Shown: in pieces, positions 1 through 8,573 of the stretch
Layout: each line of letters opens with the position of its first letter
Position numbering within the stretch: the stretch's first letter is position 1
NCBI RefSeq assembly: GCF_025961225.1
Contig: NZ_JAOQNG010000001.1
Span: forward strand, 2,034,501 to 2,098,500
DNA: 64,000 nt
Source of the DNA: Azospirillum canadense
GTDB lineage: Bacteria; Pseudomonadota; Alphaproteobacteria; Azospirillales; Azospirillaceae
Direction: 5' to 3'
Notes under the pieces: generated by a model
Databases searched by the model: none
What the model saw: the letters and a program-made list of their open reading frames with translations, nothing else
Told to the model about the DNA's origin: nothing
Program-made: the position numbers and the translations under genes

Positions 1-165
1 GGTGCGTGCGTGCGCGGCGTCCGGAGCCATGCCGTTCACGACCACCGCATAGCGTGCCTCCGGACCGAACAGTCCCCAGGCGCCCCAGATCGACAGCCGC
101 AGCGCCTCGAACCCGCGCGGGCTGACGTCGCCGATGGTCCAGCGGACACCCAGCGGCCGGATCAT
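1..165 (-). CDS. Conserved hypothetical protein, 5' part (runs off the left edge)
   Basis: An open frame starts with ATG at 165 and continues past base 1, so only the first 55 codons are visible. It begins MIRPLGVRWTIGDVSPRGFE and continues with an LRLSIWGAWGLFGPEARYAV segment rich in Trp and Gly. The ATG overlaps the stop of the upstream acetyltransferase gene as ATGA, which implies translational coupling and makes this the fourth gene of the PIG-L / glycosyltransferase / acetyltransferase operon. I do not recognise a named family; similar segments seem to occur in proteins beside glycosyltransferases, but that is recollection. A role in the same glycan pathway is inference from position only. 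Confidence 0.7.
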   Translation of the reverse strand, partial: MIRPLGVRWTIGDVSPRGFEALRLSIWGAWGLFGPEARYAVVVNGMAPDAAHART

Positions 166-1244
166 GCGCCGCCTCCCGCCGTGAAGCGGCGGGTCAGGCT
201 CGGCTGGTCCACCGCGCCCCATTGATACTTGTAGGCCTCGCGCCCGCGCAGGAAGTGGAACTCGGCGGCCCCCTCCGCCAACGCCTGCGCGATGGCGTGC
301 CCCACCGCGAGGACGCCAGGCCCCTGGGCGGCAAGCTCCGGGTCGAAGCCACCCAGGTAATAGTAGGTGCGCTGCCCGTCGCCGAGCCCGTAATGGACCG
401 CGGCCAGACGCCCGCCGATGCGCAGCCGGTGCATGCGCAGAAGGCCAGCCTCGGCCAGCGCGGGCAAGGCCGCGCGGTGGAAGGCCTGAACGGCCGGATC
501 AGCCAGCACCCCCGGCTCTCCACGGCCTGACCAGCGCGCGGCGTGCAGCTCGAACAGGTCCTCCAGCATGCCGCCGGCGGTGTGCGGGGTGGCGTTCTCC
601 ACGGCGACTCCGCCGGCCCGCTCCGCCCGGCGCCCGGTGTGCCGGAGGTTGCGCGCCTGCGAGGCGGGAAGCACCGCGGCAAGGTCGCGCTCCCCCTTTG
701 TACCGAGGGGAAGGAATGGGCAGACGTCCGTCGCCCCGCAGGACTCACGCCAGCCCGGCGGCGGGCCAAAGCGAAGCAGCCGCGACCACGGCGGCAACGC
801 GGGGAACTCCAGTGCGCCGCAACCGGTCAGGTCCGGGATGGCGGCCAGCACCTCGGCCAGCGGCACGTCCGGCTCCACCAGCGCGTCGAGCAGGTCGGTG
901 ACCCCGGCACCGAGCGGCAACAGCCGGTCGCCCTCCCGGTAGAGCGGCAGCACACCGACCAGACGGACGCGGCGGTACAGGGCCAGCACCCACAGCTCAC
1001 CATGGGCGAAGGCGCGCCACCAGGGGATCAGCCACGCCGGGTGCTGGAAGGGCGTGGCGTTCGGAACCCGGCCCCACAGGGCAGCCCACGGAGCGGCCAG
1101 CGCCTCCAGCGCCGCTTCACTGCGCGCGGCGACGATCCGGACACCGGACGCGGCCGGGCCGGGACTGGTCGCCGCGATGGCCCTGAGGCTCCCGTTCGAT
1201 GGCATCGGGTTCGGCATCGGGTTCGGCATCGGAGTCGAAGGCAT
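162..1244 (-). CDS. GNAT-type acetyltransferase of the CelD/BcsL (Acetyltransf_6) kind
   Basis: Predicted 360-residue cytosolic acyltransferase. The C-terminal half carries the features of the CelD/FemX-like GNAT fold: a segment beginning ELHAARWSGRG, then AAVHYGLGDGQRTYYYLGGF and a final EFHFLRGREAYKYQWGA block typical of this family, which acylates sugars or amino sugars in polysaccharide gene clusters. The ATG at 1244 shares its A with the TGA of the glycosyltransferase gene. The first codons are an imperfect 12-base repeat (1203-1232) giving MPSTPMPNPMPNPMPS, so three further in-frame ATGs lie in the first 13 codons and the exact start is uncertain. It is followed by an ATGA-coupled unknown gene. 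The substrate cannot be read from sequence. Confidence 0.85.
   Translation of the reverse strand: MPSTPMPNPMPNPMPSNGSLRAIAATSPGPAASGVRIVAARSEAALEALAAPWAALWGRVPNATPFQHPAWLIPWWRAFAHGELWVLALYRRVRLVGVLPLYREGDRLLPLGAGVTDLLDALVEPDVPLAEVLAAIPDLTGCGALEFPALPPWSRLLRFGPPPGWRESCGATDVCPFLPLGTKGERDLAAVLPASQARNLRHTGRRAERAGGVAVENATPHTAGGMLEDLFELHAARWSGRGEPGVLADPAVQAFHRAALPALAEAGLLRMHRLRIGGRLAAVHYGLGDGQRTYYYLGGFDPELAAQGPGVLAVGHAIAQALAEGAAEFHFLRGREAYKYQWGAVDQPSLTRRFTAGGGA
1203..1232. repeat. 12-base tandem repeat at the start of the acetyltransferase gene
   Basis: The unit catcgggttcgg occurs twice (1203-1214, 1215-1226) and a third partial copy follows. On the minus strand it encodes Met-Pro-Asn-Pro repeats, so each unit supplies a possible in-frame start codon. 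Copy-number change would lengthen or shorten the N terminus without a frameshift. Confidence 0.85.
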
Positions 1245-2299
1245 CAGGCCGCTCCCGCGTTCGCCGTCCGGCGGGACAGCCGGGCGTAAAGGTCGAGGTA
1301 GTCGTTGCTCATCCGCTCCGCCGAGAAGCGCGCCCGTGCGGCGGCGCGGCAGACATCCGGGTCGAGGCGGCCGGCCGCGGCGACCGCATCGGCCATAGCG
1401 GCCGCGTCCTCGACGATGAAGCCGGTGACGCCGGGTTCGACGATCTCCGGCAGGGCGCCGTTGCCGAAGGCGACCACCGGGGTGCCGCTGGCCATCGCCT
1501 CCATGGCGACGAGCGAGCTGGTCTCCGGCGCCTCGCTCGGCACCAGCAGGCAGCGCGCCGCGGCGAGCAGGCGCCGCTTGCGCGCGCCGCCAATCGGGCC
1601 AAGGAATCGGCTGCCCCCGATCAGACGCGGTTCCACCTCCTCTGCGAAGTAACGCTCGTGCGCCTCGTAGGGGAACACCTGGCCGCCGACCAGAAGCGGC
1701 AGGCCGGCGCGTCGCGCCGAGTCCAGGGCGGTGTGGATGCCCTTCTCCGGGCAGATCCGACTGAGCGCCAGGGCGAAGCGGCGCTTGGTCAAGCGCGTGG
1801 CGAAGCGGCCCAGCGGGATGCCGTTGGGAATCGGCGGCAGAAGCCGCGCGCTCCGCGGGCAGGCCCGGTGCTGGGAGGCGGAGACGCAGACCAGATGCGT
1901 GTCGGGACGGCCGGGGGCGAAGACGTCGGGCGGGTACCAGCCCGGCGGCAGGTGCAGGGTCGCCAGCGCCGGCACGCCGGGTGGCGGCAGGCAGTTGGCG
2001 AAGTCGATGCCGTGCAGGTGAACGAGATCCACCGGGTAGCGCGCCAGCGCCGCGCGGACGATCCGCCGCACCTGGGCGTGGACGCCGGCCCGGATCGATT
2101 CGTCGATGCGCCCGCCCACCGCGTGCACCGGCAGCAGCGTCCCCGCGACCGTGGACCCCTCGCAGGCCACCACCAGCGACCGGTGGCCTGCGGCGACCAG
2201 CGCGCGGTCCAGCGTGGACAGCACCTGCTCCGCCCCGCCCACCGCGTCGGGGCCGACGGGCGCGAAGGGATAGGCGACGCTCAGGACGGTCAAGGGCAT
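1244..2299 (-). CDS. Glycosyltransferase family 4
   Basis: Predicted 351-residue GT-B glycosyltransferase using a nucleotide sugar. The N-terminal domain begins MPLTVLSVAYPFAPVGPDAV with the Gly/Ala-rich AVGGAEQVL acceptor-side loop; LHGIDFANC follows near residue 100. The C-terminal domain has the retaining GT4 signature EX7E (E-TSSLVAM-E) followed by ASGTPVVAFGNGALPEIV, the donor-binding region. ATG at 2299 overlaps the last ten bases of the PIG-L deacetylase gene, and the stop overlaps the start of the acetyltransferase gene, so the genes are translationally coupled. With its neighbours it probably builds or decorates a glycan or glycolipid; the product is unknown. Confidence 0.92.
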   Translation of the reverse strand: MPLTVLSVAYPFAPVGPDAVGGAEQVLSTLDRALVAAGHRSLVVACEGSTVAGTLLPVHAVGGRIDESIRAGVHAQVRRIVRAALARYPVDLVHLHGIDFANCLPPPGVPALATLHLPPGWYPPDVFAPGRPDTHLVCVSASQHRACPRSARLLPPIPNGIPLGRFATRLTKRRFALALSRICPEKGIHTALDSARRAGLPLLVGGQVFPYEAHERYFAEEVEPRLIGGSRFLGPIGGARKRRLLAAARCLLVPSEAPETSSLVAMEAMASGTPVVAFGNGALPEIVEPGVTGFIVEDAAAMADAVAAAGRLDPDVCRAAARARFSAERMSNDYLDLYARLSRRTANAGAA

Positions 2300-3156
2300 C
2301 CGCCGCCCTCCCCGCCGGAGGCAGCCAGTCCAAGGGTCCGCAGGGCCTCCGCCGCCAGGGCGCGCCAACGCTCCCCGGTGATGCCCCAGGAGAAGCGGTC
2401 GTAGTTCAGCGGGCCATCGTGCGGCGGGCGCGTGAAGTCGTAGGCCGGCGCGGGGCGGAATCGCTCCACGTCGTCGCGAAAGGGGGCGAGCGTGCGCGCT
2501 TGGCTGGCGTGTGCGTCGAGCATCCGGCGCTTCAGCACACGGTCTTCCGGATCGAGCCACACGGTGCAGGCGGGGATGCCGGGCCGCGGCAGGAAGTCTT
2601 GGAAGACGGTGCCGCCCTCCCCGCCCGCGCCGTGATAGCCCGCCATCTCGACGATCCGAGGGGCCACGCCGTCGAGCAGGGTGCAGGCCGCGTGCACGGC
2701 GAAGGCGGTGGCGTCGTGGTCGGGATGCCCGCCTTCGTAGGCGTGGGTCAGCACCACGTCGGGCCGCTCGTCCTCGATCCGGTGCATCACCAGCCGGGTC
2801 AGCGCCGCCAGATGGTAGGAGGCGCCCTGGTCGGCGAAGCCCAGCCCGTCGAGCCGGTCCGGCGCGACACCGGCCAGGGCCAGGGCCCGCTCCAACTCCG
2901 TACGGCGCAGCGCCGCGTAAGCCGCGGCCGTGGTGCAGCCGGCGGCTTCCGCATCCGGGCCCGTGCGGGGAGCGCCGTCGGTCGTGTGCAGGATGCGGAT
3001 GCGATTGATGCGGCCGAGTTGGGCGCCGGCTCCTATGGTTTCGTCGTCGGGATGGGCCACGACCACCAGCGCCCGCTGGCTGTGGTCGAAGGGCAGCTGC
3101 TGGCGTGACGCGGGCAGCGCCCCATCGATGCAGGCGTCGATGCAGGGGAATGGCAT
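2290..3156 (-). CDS. PIG-L (LmbE-like) N-acetylsugar deacetylase
   Basis: Predicted 288-residue zinc-dependent deacetylase of the PIG-L/LmbE superfamily, whose members remove acetyl groups from GlcNAc-containing lipids or thiols. The metal-binding motif AHPDDE follows a short hydrophobic strand (ALVVV) about 35 residues in, and the second metal motif GGHPDHDA is in the middle. I chose the ATG at 3156; a TTG at 3192 would add 12 residues and neither has a clear Shine-Dalgarno. It is first in the operon with the GT4 and acetyltransferase genes. A deacetylase plus acyltransferase pair suggests de-N-acetylation followed by re-acylation of an amino sugar, which is inference. Confidence 0.88.
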   Translation of the reverse strand: MPFPCIDACIDGALPASRQQLPFDHSQRALVVVAHPDDETIGAGAQLGRINRIRILHTTDGAPRTGPDAEAAGCTTAAAYAALRRTELERALALAGVAPDRLDGLGFADQGASYHLAALTRLVMHRIEDERPDVVLTHAYEGGHPDHDATAFAVHAACTLLDGVAPRIVEMAGYHGAGGEGGTVFQDFLPRPGIPACTVWLDPEDRVLKRRMLDAHASQARTLAPFRDDVERFRPAPAYDFTRPPHDGPLNYDRFSWGITGERWRALAAEALRTLGLAASGGEGGGCP

Positions 3157-3256
3157 TTCGGCTGTTCGCAGTTTCGGATGTGCGAATGCCAAACAAGGGC
3201 ACCGGGACCGGGTTCCGAAACTCCGGCGCGCTACACGAAGGTTTAAATCCGGTGGG

Positions 3257-3997
3257 TCAGACCCGCCGCTTGCCCTTGGGGATATACCGATTGATCTCGC
3301 CGTTGCAGGACCGGCTGACCCGTTCGTATTCGGCCAACGTGTCCACCTGCGACTGGCGCCGCTCCCGCTCCTGCCCGAACTCCTGCAGCATTTGGCGGAG
3401 CAGGCTGTTGACCGGCAGCAGCAGCGCCCGCATCGCCTGGTCCTTGGAACGGGCGCGAACCGGCTTCATCCGGGCCGCCACGGCTTCCAGCCGGCGGTTC
3501 AGCGTCGGCGCGTATTCGCGCAGCAGCTGCTCGTCCACGGCGATGTGCTTCATCTCGTGGCTCAGCACCTCGCCGAAGATGCAGCTGTTCTGCGGCAACT
3601 CGCGGGCGACGTAGATGGTCCGCTCCTCATAGCCGAAACCGGCCGTCAGGAGCTTCGGCGTGACGCAGAAGGTCCCGTCGCCCATCGGCTGGATCAGCGC
3701 TTCGAGGTTGGACCGCTCGCCGTGCTTGACCAGAGCCAGGCCGAGGATATGCCCGTTCGACGCCCCCGCCGGCCCCGGCGCACGGCCGGGCATGCCGGCC
3801 AACTGGTTGATGGACCGCCCGTAGTCCCGGCGCAGCGGCGCCGTCAGGACATCGACCTTGAGCTGGGTCGGGCCATACTCGGGGCAGGCGCCCCCTTGCT
3901 GCGCCGCCGCCGGGGCAGCCGACAGGAGGCCCGCCCCGCCGAGGAGGACGAAGCAGGCCGGCAGGAGCAGCCGACGACGGAGGACGCCCGGGATCAT
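3257..3997 (-). CDS. Secreted protein with an HExxH metalloprotease-like motif
   Basis: Predicted 246-residue exported protein. After the ATG at 3997 comes a basic, hydrophobic signal peptide (GVLRRRLLLPACFVLLGG) ending near APAAAQQ. The middle contains SHEMKHIAVDEQLL: HEMKH fits the HExxH zinc motif and a downstream Asp/Glu could serve as third ligand. The C-terminal third is Arg/Glu-rich and helical. A GTG at 4027 would add ten residues before the signal sequence and is less likely. I do not recognise a named family; a periplasmic zinc protease or a degenerate relative is the obvious hypothesis. It lies 90 bp downstream of serA on the same strand and may be read through from it. Confidence 0.75.
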   Translation of the reverse strand: MIPGVLRRRLLLPACFVLLGGAGLLSAAPAAAQQGGACPEYGPTQLKVDVLTAPLRRDYGRSINQLAGMPGRAPGPAGASNGHILGLALVKHGERSNLEALIQPMGDGTFCVTPKLLTAGFGYEERTIYVARELPQNSCIFGEVLSHEMKHIAVDEQLLREYAPTLNRRLEAVAARMKPVRARSKDQAMRALLLPVNSLLRQMLQEFGQERERRQSQVDTLAEYERVSRSCNGEINRYIPKGKRRV

Positions 3998-4086
3998 TCC
4001 CGGAATGTCGGAGCCGCCCCGGCGCACCGCAAGCCCTGCGGCAAGGGGTACCGCGAGCCCGCGCAGCCCCAGCTCCAGGCCAAGCT

Positions 4087-5349
4087 TCAGCAGCCGCCCG
4101 GCTTGCCCGGATAGAGGAAGCGCGCCTTCAGCGTACCCTCGATCGCGCGCAGATCGTTCGCCACCTCGTTCTCGTCCACGTCGCCGTCCACGTCCACTAC
4201 CACGTAGCCCAGCTCCGGGTCGGTCTGCAGGTACTGGGCGGCGATGTTCAGGTTGCGGCCGGAGAAGACCTCGTTGATCTTGCGCAGCACGCCCGGACGG
4301 TTCTCGTGGACGTGCAGGAAGCGGGTGCAGCCGGCGTGGACGGGCAGCGCCACCTGCGGGAAGTTCACCGCCCCCATGGTCGAGCCGTTGTCGGAATACT
4401 CGATCAGCTTCTGCGCCACCTCGGTGCCGATGTTGGCCTGCGCCTCCATGGTCGAGCCGCCGATGTGCGGGGTCAGGATCACGTTGTCCAGGCCGCGCAA
4501 CGCGCTCTCGAACACCTCGGCGTCGCTGCCCGGCTCCTTCGGGAACACGTCGATGGCGGCGCCGATCAGGTGGCGCTCCTTCAGCGCGCCGGCCAGCGCC
4601 TCGATGTCGACCACCTGGCCGCGGGCGGCGTTGATCAGGTGGCTGCCCTTCTTCATGGCGCGAAGCTGCGCCGGGCCGATCATGTTGCGGGTCTGCGGCG
4701 TGTCGGGGACGTGCAGGGTCACCACGTCGGACACCGCCAGCAGCTCCTCCAGCGAGTGGCAGGGCTGCGCGTTGCCGAGCGCCAGCTTGTTCACCACGTC
4801 GAAGTAGCGGACCTTCAGGCCCATCGATTCGGCAAGGATCGACACCTGCGTGCCGATGTGGCCGTAGCCGACGATGCCCAGCGTCTTGCCGCGGATCTCG
4901 TAGCTGTCCTTGGCCGACTTCATCCAGCCGCCGTCGTGGACCAGGTTTGACTTCGGGAAGATGCCGCGCATCAGCATGATGATCTCGCCGATCACCAGCT
5001 CCGCCACCGAACGGGTGTTGGAATACGGCGCGTTGAAGACGGGAATGCCGAGTCGGCGGGCGGCCTTCAGGTCCACTTGGTTGGTGCCGATGCAGAAGCA
5101 GCCGACGCAGATCAGCTTCGACGCGGCTTCCAGCACCTTGGCGGTCAGGTGGGTGCGCGAGCGGATGCCCAGGATGTGCACGGACCCGATGCGCTCCAGC
5201 AGCTCCGCCTCGTCCAGGGCGCGCGGCAGCCGCTCGACGGACACGTAGCCGCCGTGCTCAAGCTCGCTGATGGCGTTGTCGTGGACGCCTTCCAGCAGCA
5301 GGATGTTGATCTTGTCCTTGGAGAGCGAAAGCTTGGTCACGGCAGGCAT
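4087..5349 (-). CDS. serA: D-3-phosphoglycerate dehydrogenase
   Basis: Catalyses NAD-dependent oxidation of 3-phosphoglycerate to 3-phosphohydroxypyruvate, the first step of serine synthesis, in the cytosol. The 420-residue protein matches the short E. coli-like SerA form: a substrate domain, the Rossmann motif GYGHIG, the catalytic Arg in NAARGQVVD, the catalytic His in LTPHIGGS, and a C-terminal ACT domain (RFLHVHENRPGVLRKINEVF) that in this family binds serine for feedback inhibition. ATG at 5349 begins MPAVTKLSLSKDKINILLLE; an upstream TTG would add 21 unconserved residues. It is a single gene with its own upstream region of about 230 bp shared with the divergent ArsC-like gene. Confidence 0.96.
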   Translation of the reverse strand: MPAVTKLSLSKDKINILLLEGVHDNAISELEHGGYVSVERLPRALDEAELLERIGSVHILGIRSRTHLTAKVLEAASKLICVGCFCIGTNQVDLKAARRLGIPVFNAPYSNTRSVAELVIGEIIMLMRGIFPKSNLVHDGGWMKSAKDSYEIRGKTLGIVGYGHIGTQVSILAESMGLKVRYFDVVNKLALGNAQPCHSLEELLAVSDVVTLHVPDTPQTRNMIGPAQLRAMKKGSHLINAARGQVVDIEALAGALKERHLIGAAIDVFPKEPGSDAEVFESALRGLDNVILTPHIGGSTMEAQANIGTEVAQKLIEYSDNGSTMGAVNFPQVALPVHAGCTRFLHVHENRPGVLRKINEVFSGRNLNIAAQYLQTDPELGYVVVDVDGDVDENEVANDLRAIEGTLKARFLYPGKPGGC

Positions 5350-5580
5350 CCGTCCATCTGGAGGCCCGCCCCGGCGGGCCGTCATAACAGCGAGGGCGCA
5401 AATTAATACCAAGAGCCGACCTTGTCACGCAGGCGATGTTGCGCCGCAGGGCCTCCTTTCGCATGGCGGAATGGCGCGACGCGCGGGGCGCGTCCGCATG
5501 TGGCTTGGCGCGGAACGCAGGGCGCGGTATCTCTCGACGCAGCGAGAATGAGGCCCGCGACCCGAAGAAAGGCCCCCGGC

Positions 5581-5922
5581 ATGACCGACGTCACCATCTA
5601 TCACAACCCGCGCTGCACGAAGTCGCGCGAGACGCTGGAGCTTCTGCGCTCCAAGGGCATCGAGCCCACGGTCGTGGAGTATCTGAAGACCCCGCCATCG
5701 GCCGCCGAGCTGACGGCCATCCTGGGCAAGCTGGGCAAGGGGCCGCGGGACATCCTGCGCGCCAAGGAAGCCGCCGAGGCCGGGATCGCCAAGGACCTGG
5801 ACGGCGCGGCGCTGGTCGCCGCCATGGTCGCCAACCCCAGCGCCATCGAGCGCCCCATCGTCGTCAAGGGCGACAAGGCCCGCGTCGGCCGCCCGCCGGA
5901 AAGCGTTCTGGAGATCCTGTAA
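5581..5922 (+). CDS. ArsC-family reductase (glutaredoxin-linked arsenate reductase-like)
   Basis: A 113-residue protein of the ArsC/YfgD family. It begins MTDVTIYHNPRCTKSRETLE; the Cys in NPRCTKSR is the family's catalytic thiol and sits at the start of the first helix of a thioredoxin-like fold. LKTPPSAAEL and ERPIVVKGDKARVGRPPE are the usual downstream segments, the latter holding the Arg residues that bind the oxyanion. No other ars gene is nearby, so a general thiol-redox role is as likely as arsenate detoxification. The stop codon TAA directly abuts the GTG start of prmB, so the two are co-translated. Confidence 0.9.
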   Translation: MTDVTIYHNPRCTKSRETLELLRSKGIEPTVVEYLKTPPSAAELTAILGKLGKGPRDILRAKEAAEAGIAKDLDGAALVAAMVANPSAIERPIVVKGDKARVGRPPESVLEIL

Positions 5923-6891
5923 GTGACCACAAATTCCCTGGGCATCACCGCCGCGGACGCCGCCGCCGAACTGCGGACCATCCGCGACCTCATCCGCTAC
6001 GGCGTCAGCCGCTTCAACGAGGCGGACATCGACTATGGCCACGGCACCAGCAACGCCTTCGACGAGGCTGTCTTCATGGTGCTGGAAGGGCTGAACCTGC
6101 CGATCGACCAGCTGGAGCCCTATCTGGACGCCCGGCTGACCAGCGCGGAGCGGCAGAAGGTCGCCGGCCTGCTGCACGCCCGCGTCGACACGCGCAAGCC
6201 CGCCTCCTACCTGCTGAACAAGGCCTACATCCAGGGCATCCCCTTCTATGTGGACGAGCGGGTGATCGTCCCACGCTCCTACATCGGGGAGATCCTGTTT
6301 TCCGGCCTCATCGGTGGCGACGACAGCGGCGATGACGACACCGACGACTTCACGCTGGTGGAGGACCCGACGGCGGTGGAGCGGGTGCTGGACCTCTGCA
6401 CGGGTTCCGGCTGCCTCGCCATCCTCGCCGCGCGCATCTTCCCGGAAGCGCAGGTGGACGCGGTGGATCTGTCCGCCGACGCGCTGGAGGTGGCGAAGCG
6501 CAACGTCGCCGACAGCGGGTATGAGGACCGCATCGCCCTGCACCATGGCGACCTGTTCGCGCCGCTGAAGAACCGCAAGTACGACGTCATCATCACCAAC
6601 CCGCCCTACGTCGACGCCGACGCCATGGCCAATCTGCCGCCGGAATTCCGGCACGAGCCGACGATGGCGCTGGCCTCGGGCGAGGACGGGCTGGACATCG
6701 TCCGCCGCATCCTGAAGGAGGCGCCGAAGCACCTGACGCCGGAAGGTGGCCTGCTGTGCGAGTTCGGCACCGGCCGCGAGATCCTGGAAGCCGAATACCC
6801 GGACCTTGACTTCTTCTGGGTGGAGACGGCCAACAGCTTCGGCGAGGTCTTCTGGCTGACCCGCGACCAGCTGAAGGCCGGCGGGAAGTAA
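5923..6891 (+). CDS. prmB: Ribosomal protein uL3 glutamine N5-methyltransferase
   Basis: Transfers methyl from S-adenosylmethionine to the side-chain amide of a conserved Gln in ribosomal protein uL3. The 322-residue protein has the helical N-terminal recognition domain, the SAM motif LDLCTGSGCLAI, and the catalytic NPPY at residues 226-229 that defines amide N-methyltransferases. PrmB rather than HemK/PrmC is favoured by the N-terminal block with FDEAVFMVLEGLNLP and YYVDERV-like PFYVDERVIVPRSYI. An acidic insert (GGDDSGDDDTDDF) precedes the SAM domain. The GTG start follows the arsC-like stop with no gap. A hairpin at 6906-6945 may end transcription. Confidence 0.95.
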   Translation: MTTNSLGITAADAAAELRTIRDLIRYGVSRFNEADIDYGHGTSNAFDEAVFMVLEGLNLPIDQLEPYLDARLTSAERQKVAGLLHARVDTRKPASYLLNKAYIQGIPFYVDERVIVPRSYIGEILFSGLIGGDDSGDDDTDDFTLVEDPTAVERVLDLCTGSGCLAILAARIFPEAQVDAVDLSADALEVAKRNVADSGYEDRIALHHGDLFAPLKNRKYDVIITNPPYVDADAMANLPPEFRHEPTMALASGEDGLDIVRRILKEAPKHLTPEGGLLCEFGTGREILEAEYPDLDFFWVETANSFGEVFWLTRDQLKAGGK

Positions 6892-6905
6892 CCTGGGGTC
6901 TTCCG

Positions 6906-6945
6906 GAACGGCATCGGTTGGGGCTCCCCCCGGCCGGTGCCGTTC
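6906..6945 (+). terminator. Possible terminator after prmB
   Basis: Arms gaacggcatcgg (6906-6917) and ccggtgccgttc (6934-6945) pair with one G-T wobble and are followed by gcgtttcc. It lies between the convergent ends of prmB and the unknown gene at 6972, so it could serve either. The T-tract is weak. Confidence 0.5.
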
Positions 6946-6971
6946 GCGTTTCCAAGCATCCCCGGCGGCGG

Positions 6972-8573
6972 CTACACCACCGGCCGGGAGAAGGCCCGGC
7001 AGCAGGTTTTCGTGCCGTCGCGGCACGGCCAGAGCTGGGGGACGTTCTCCCAGATGGGGCCAAGTCGGTCCTGCATCTCGCTGATGGTGCTGGTGGCCCC
7101 AAGGCGGCCGGCGATGCAGGCCGTGTGGGCCAACGTGGTGGCCAAAAGCCCAACGTCGCCTGGGTTGGCCCTGAACAGCGCCGGGCGGAAGGCGACGGCG
7201 GCGCGGGACACGATGCCGAACACCTGTTCCTTGCTGCTGGAGGCGGCGAGATTCTGCCCGCCCGTTTCGGCCATCCGCCACGACACGTTCAGCAGGGAAG
7301 CCAGGAGCTTCTCCACCTCGGCGGTCGTGCCGATCTCCAGCGGAGTCCGGTCGGCGAAGGTCACGTCGAGGATGGCGAAGCAGCGCGGCAACAGGACGCC
7401 GGCGACCGCCATGCCGACCGCCAAGCGCGCCTTTTCGATGCGCTTCACGAAGGCGTTGTCCTTGCGCATCTTCACCACCCGGTTCAGATGCTGGATCTGC
7501 CGATCGACCCCCTGGATGGTGGACAGGATGGTTGCGGTCAGGGCCGCGAATTCCGCGTCGTCCGTCGCCATCTTGCGCCAGCGGGAGACGTCGGTGACGA
7601 AATCGCGCGCCCCTTTCTCGATGCTCGACACAAGGAAGTCCATCACCGCGCCGAAGGGTGGCCGCTCCAGCTTTTCCGTCATTTCGTGCCGGACGACCGG
7701 CGGTGCGATCGTCAGGATGATCGCCCGGTCCTTCAGGTCGACGGACAGCTGGATCAGGAGGAAATGGGCGTAGGCCTTCGCGTCTTCCGACAAGGTGGTG
7801 AGGACGCGGTACAGCGCGTCGATCTGCTGCTCGTCGACCTCCCAAACCGGCTTTTCCCGCGCGGACTGGAAGAAGATCAGGTCGGTTTCGTCATCGCTTC
7901 GGTAGAAGACCGCCCGTTGCGCGTGGAAATACCAGCGCGCCATGGTGAAGCAGCCGGCCAGCGCGTCCAAGCCGGCGGCGACATGGTCCAGGGACTGGCC
8001 GCTGGCCTTGGCCAAGGCCGGTTCCCAATCCGGTCGCTTCGGTGAGCGGAGCAGCCGGCTGACCGCTTCGGCGGCGTCGATGGTGACGAGGATGCGGTCT
8101 TCCGGAGTGGTGGCCCGCGCGTAATCGTCCTTGAATCCGTTCCATTGCGGCAGTTGCGCTTCGACCAGTCCTTCGGTGACGCGGATCAGCGGCCGTGCGA
8201 TGTGCCAATGCGCGCCGGGAAAATGCTGGATCTTGTCGACGAAGAAATGCTCCGCATGGCGGCACAGCCGCCGCCACAGGGTGGGTGTCCGCGGAGCCTG
8301 TTCGCGGCGCAGCGCCGGCCGCAGCGTGGCGAGGAGCTGCTGCCGGTCCAACCCCTCGCACAGGGCGTCCAACTCCCCCCGCTCGACGCTCCGTGCCAGC
8401 GTGACGACCGACCGCCCGTCCATTTCACCGAAGAGCTTGTCAAGCTTATCGAGATGGTCGCGGGTGAAAGCGAAGGTCCGTTCCCGCGCTGGCGACGGCC
8501 CATCCAACACCAACGCGGTGTTCTTGCCGCGACCGTGCGGAAGCCGGAGGATTTTCAGCAGCGTTTTCTTCAT
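6972..8573 (-). CDS. Unknown 533-residue protein
   Basis: I do not recognise this protein. From ATG at 8573 it starts MKKTLLKILRLPHGRGKNTA and is a soluble, mostly helical, charged protein without signal peptide, clear membrane segment or nucleotide-binding loop. Near the middle are FFVDKIQHFPGAHWHIARPL and CFTMARWYFHAQRAVFYRSD, rich in aromatic and His residues. The C-terminal part has a mildly hydrophobic AVGMAVAGVLLP stretch. It is monocistronic, preceded by an unusually AT-rich region of more than 400 bp, and convergent with prmB. The frame is long and lacks a competing gene on the other strand, so I regard it as real. The isolation and AT-rich leader are compatible with acquisition, which is inference. 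Confidence 0.72.
   Translation of the reverse strand: MKKTLLKILRLPHGRGKNTALVLDGPSPARERTFAFTRDHLDKLDKLFGEMDGRSVVTLARSVERGELDALCEGLDRQQLLATLRPALRREQAPRTPTLWRRLCRHAEHFFVDKIQHFPGAHWHIARPLIRVTEGLVEAQLPQWNGFKDDYARATTPEDRILVTIDAAEAVSRLLRSPKRPDWEPALAKASGQSLDHVAAGLDALAGCFTMARWYFHAQRAVFYRSDDETDLIFFQSAREKPVWEVDEQQIDALYRVLTTLSEDAKAYAHFLLIQLSVDLKDRAIILTIAPPVVRHEMTEKLERPPFGAVMDFLVSSIEKGARDFVTDVSRWRKMATDDAEFAALTATILSTIQGVDRQIQHLNRVVKMRKDNAFVKRIEKARLAVGMAVAGVLLPRCFAILDVTFADRTPLEIGTTAEVEKLLASLLNVSWRMAETGGQNLAASSSKEQVFGIVSRAAVAFRPALFRANPGDVGLLATTLAHTACIAGRLGATSTISEMQDRLGPIWENVPQLWPCRDGTKTCCRAFSRPVV

Noticed and set aside
3236..3252. ggtttaaatcc, resembling a tRNA T-loop
   Set aside because: No cloverleaf can be drawn with the neighbouring sequence.
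5425..7845. Open frame antisense to the arsC-like and prmB genes
   Set aside because: Both genes on the plus strand have family motifs and conserved starts.
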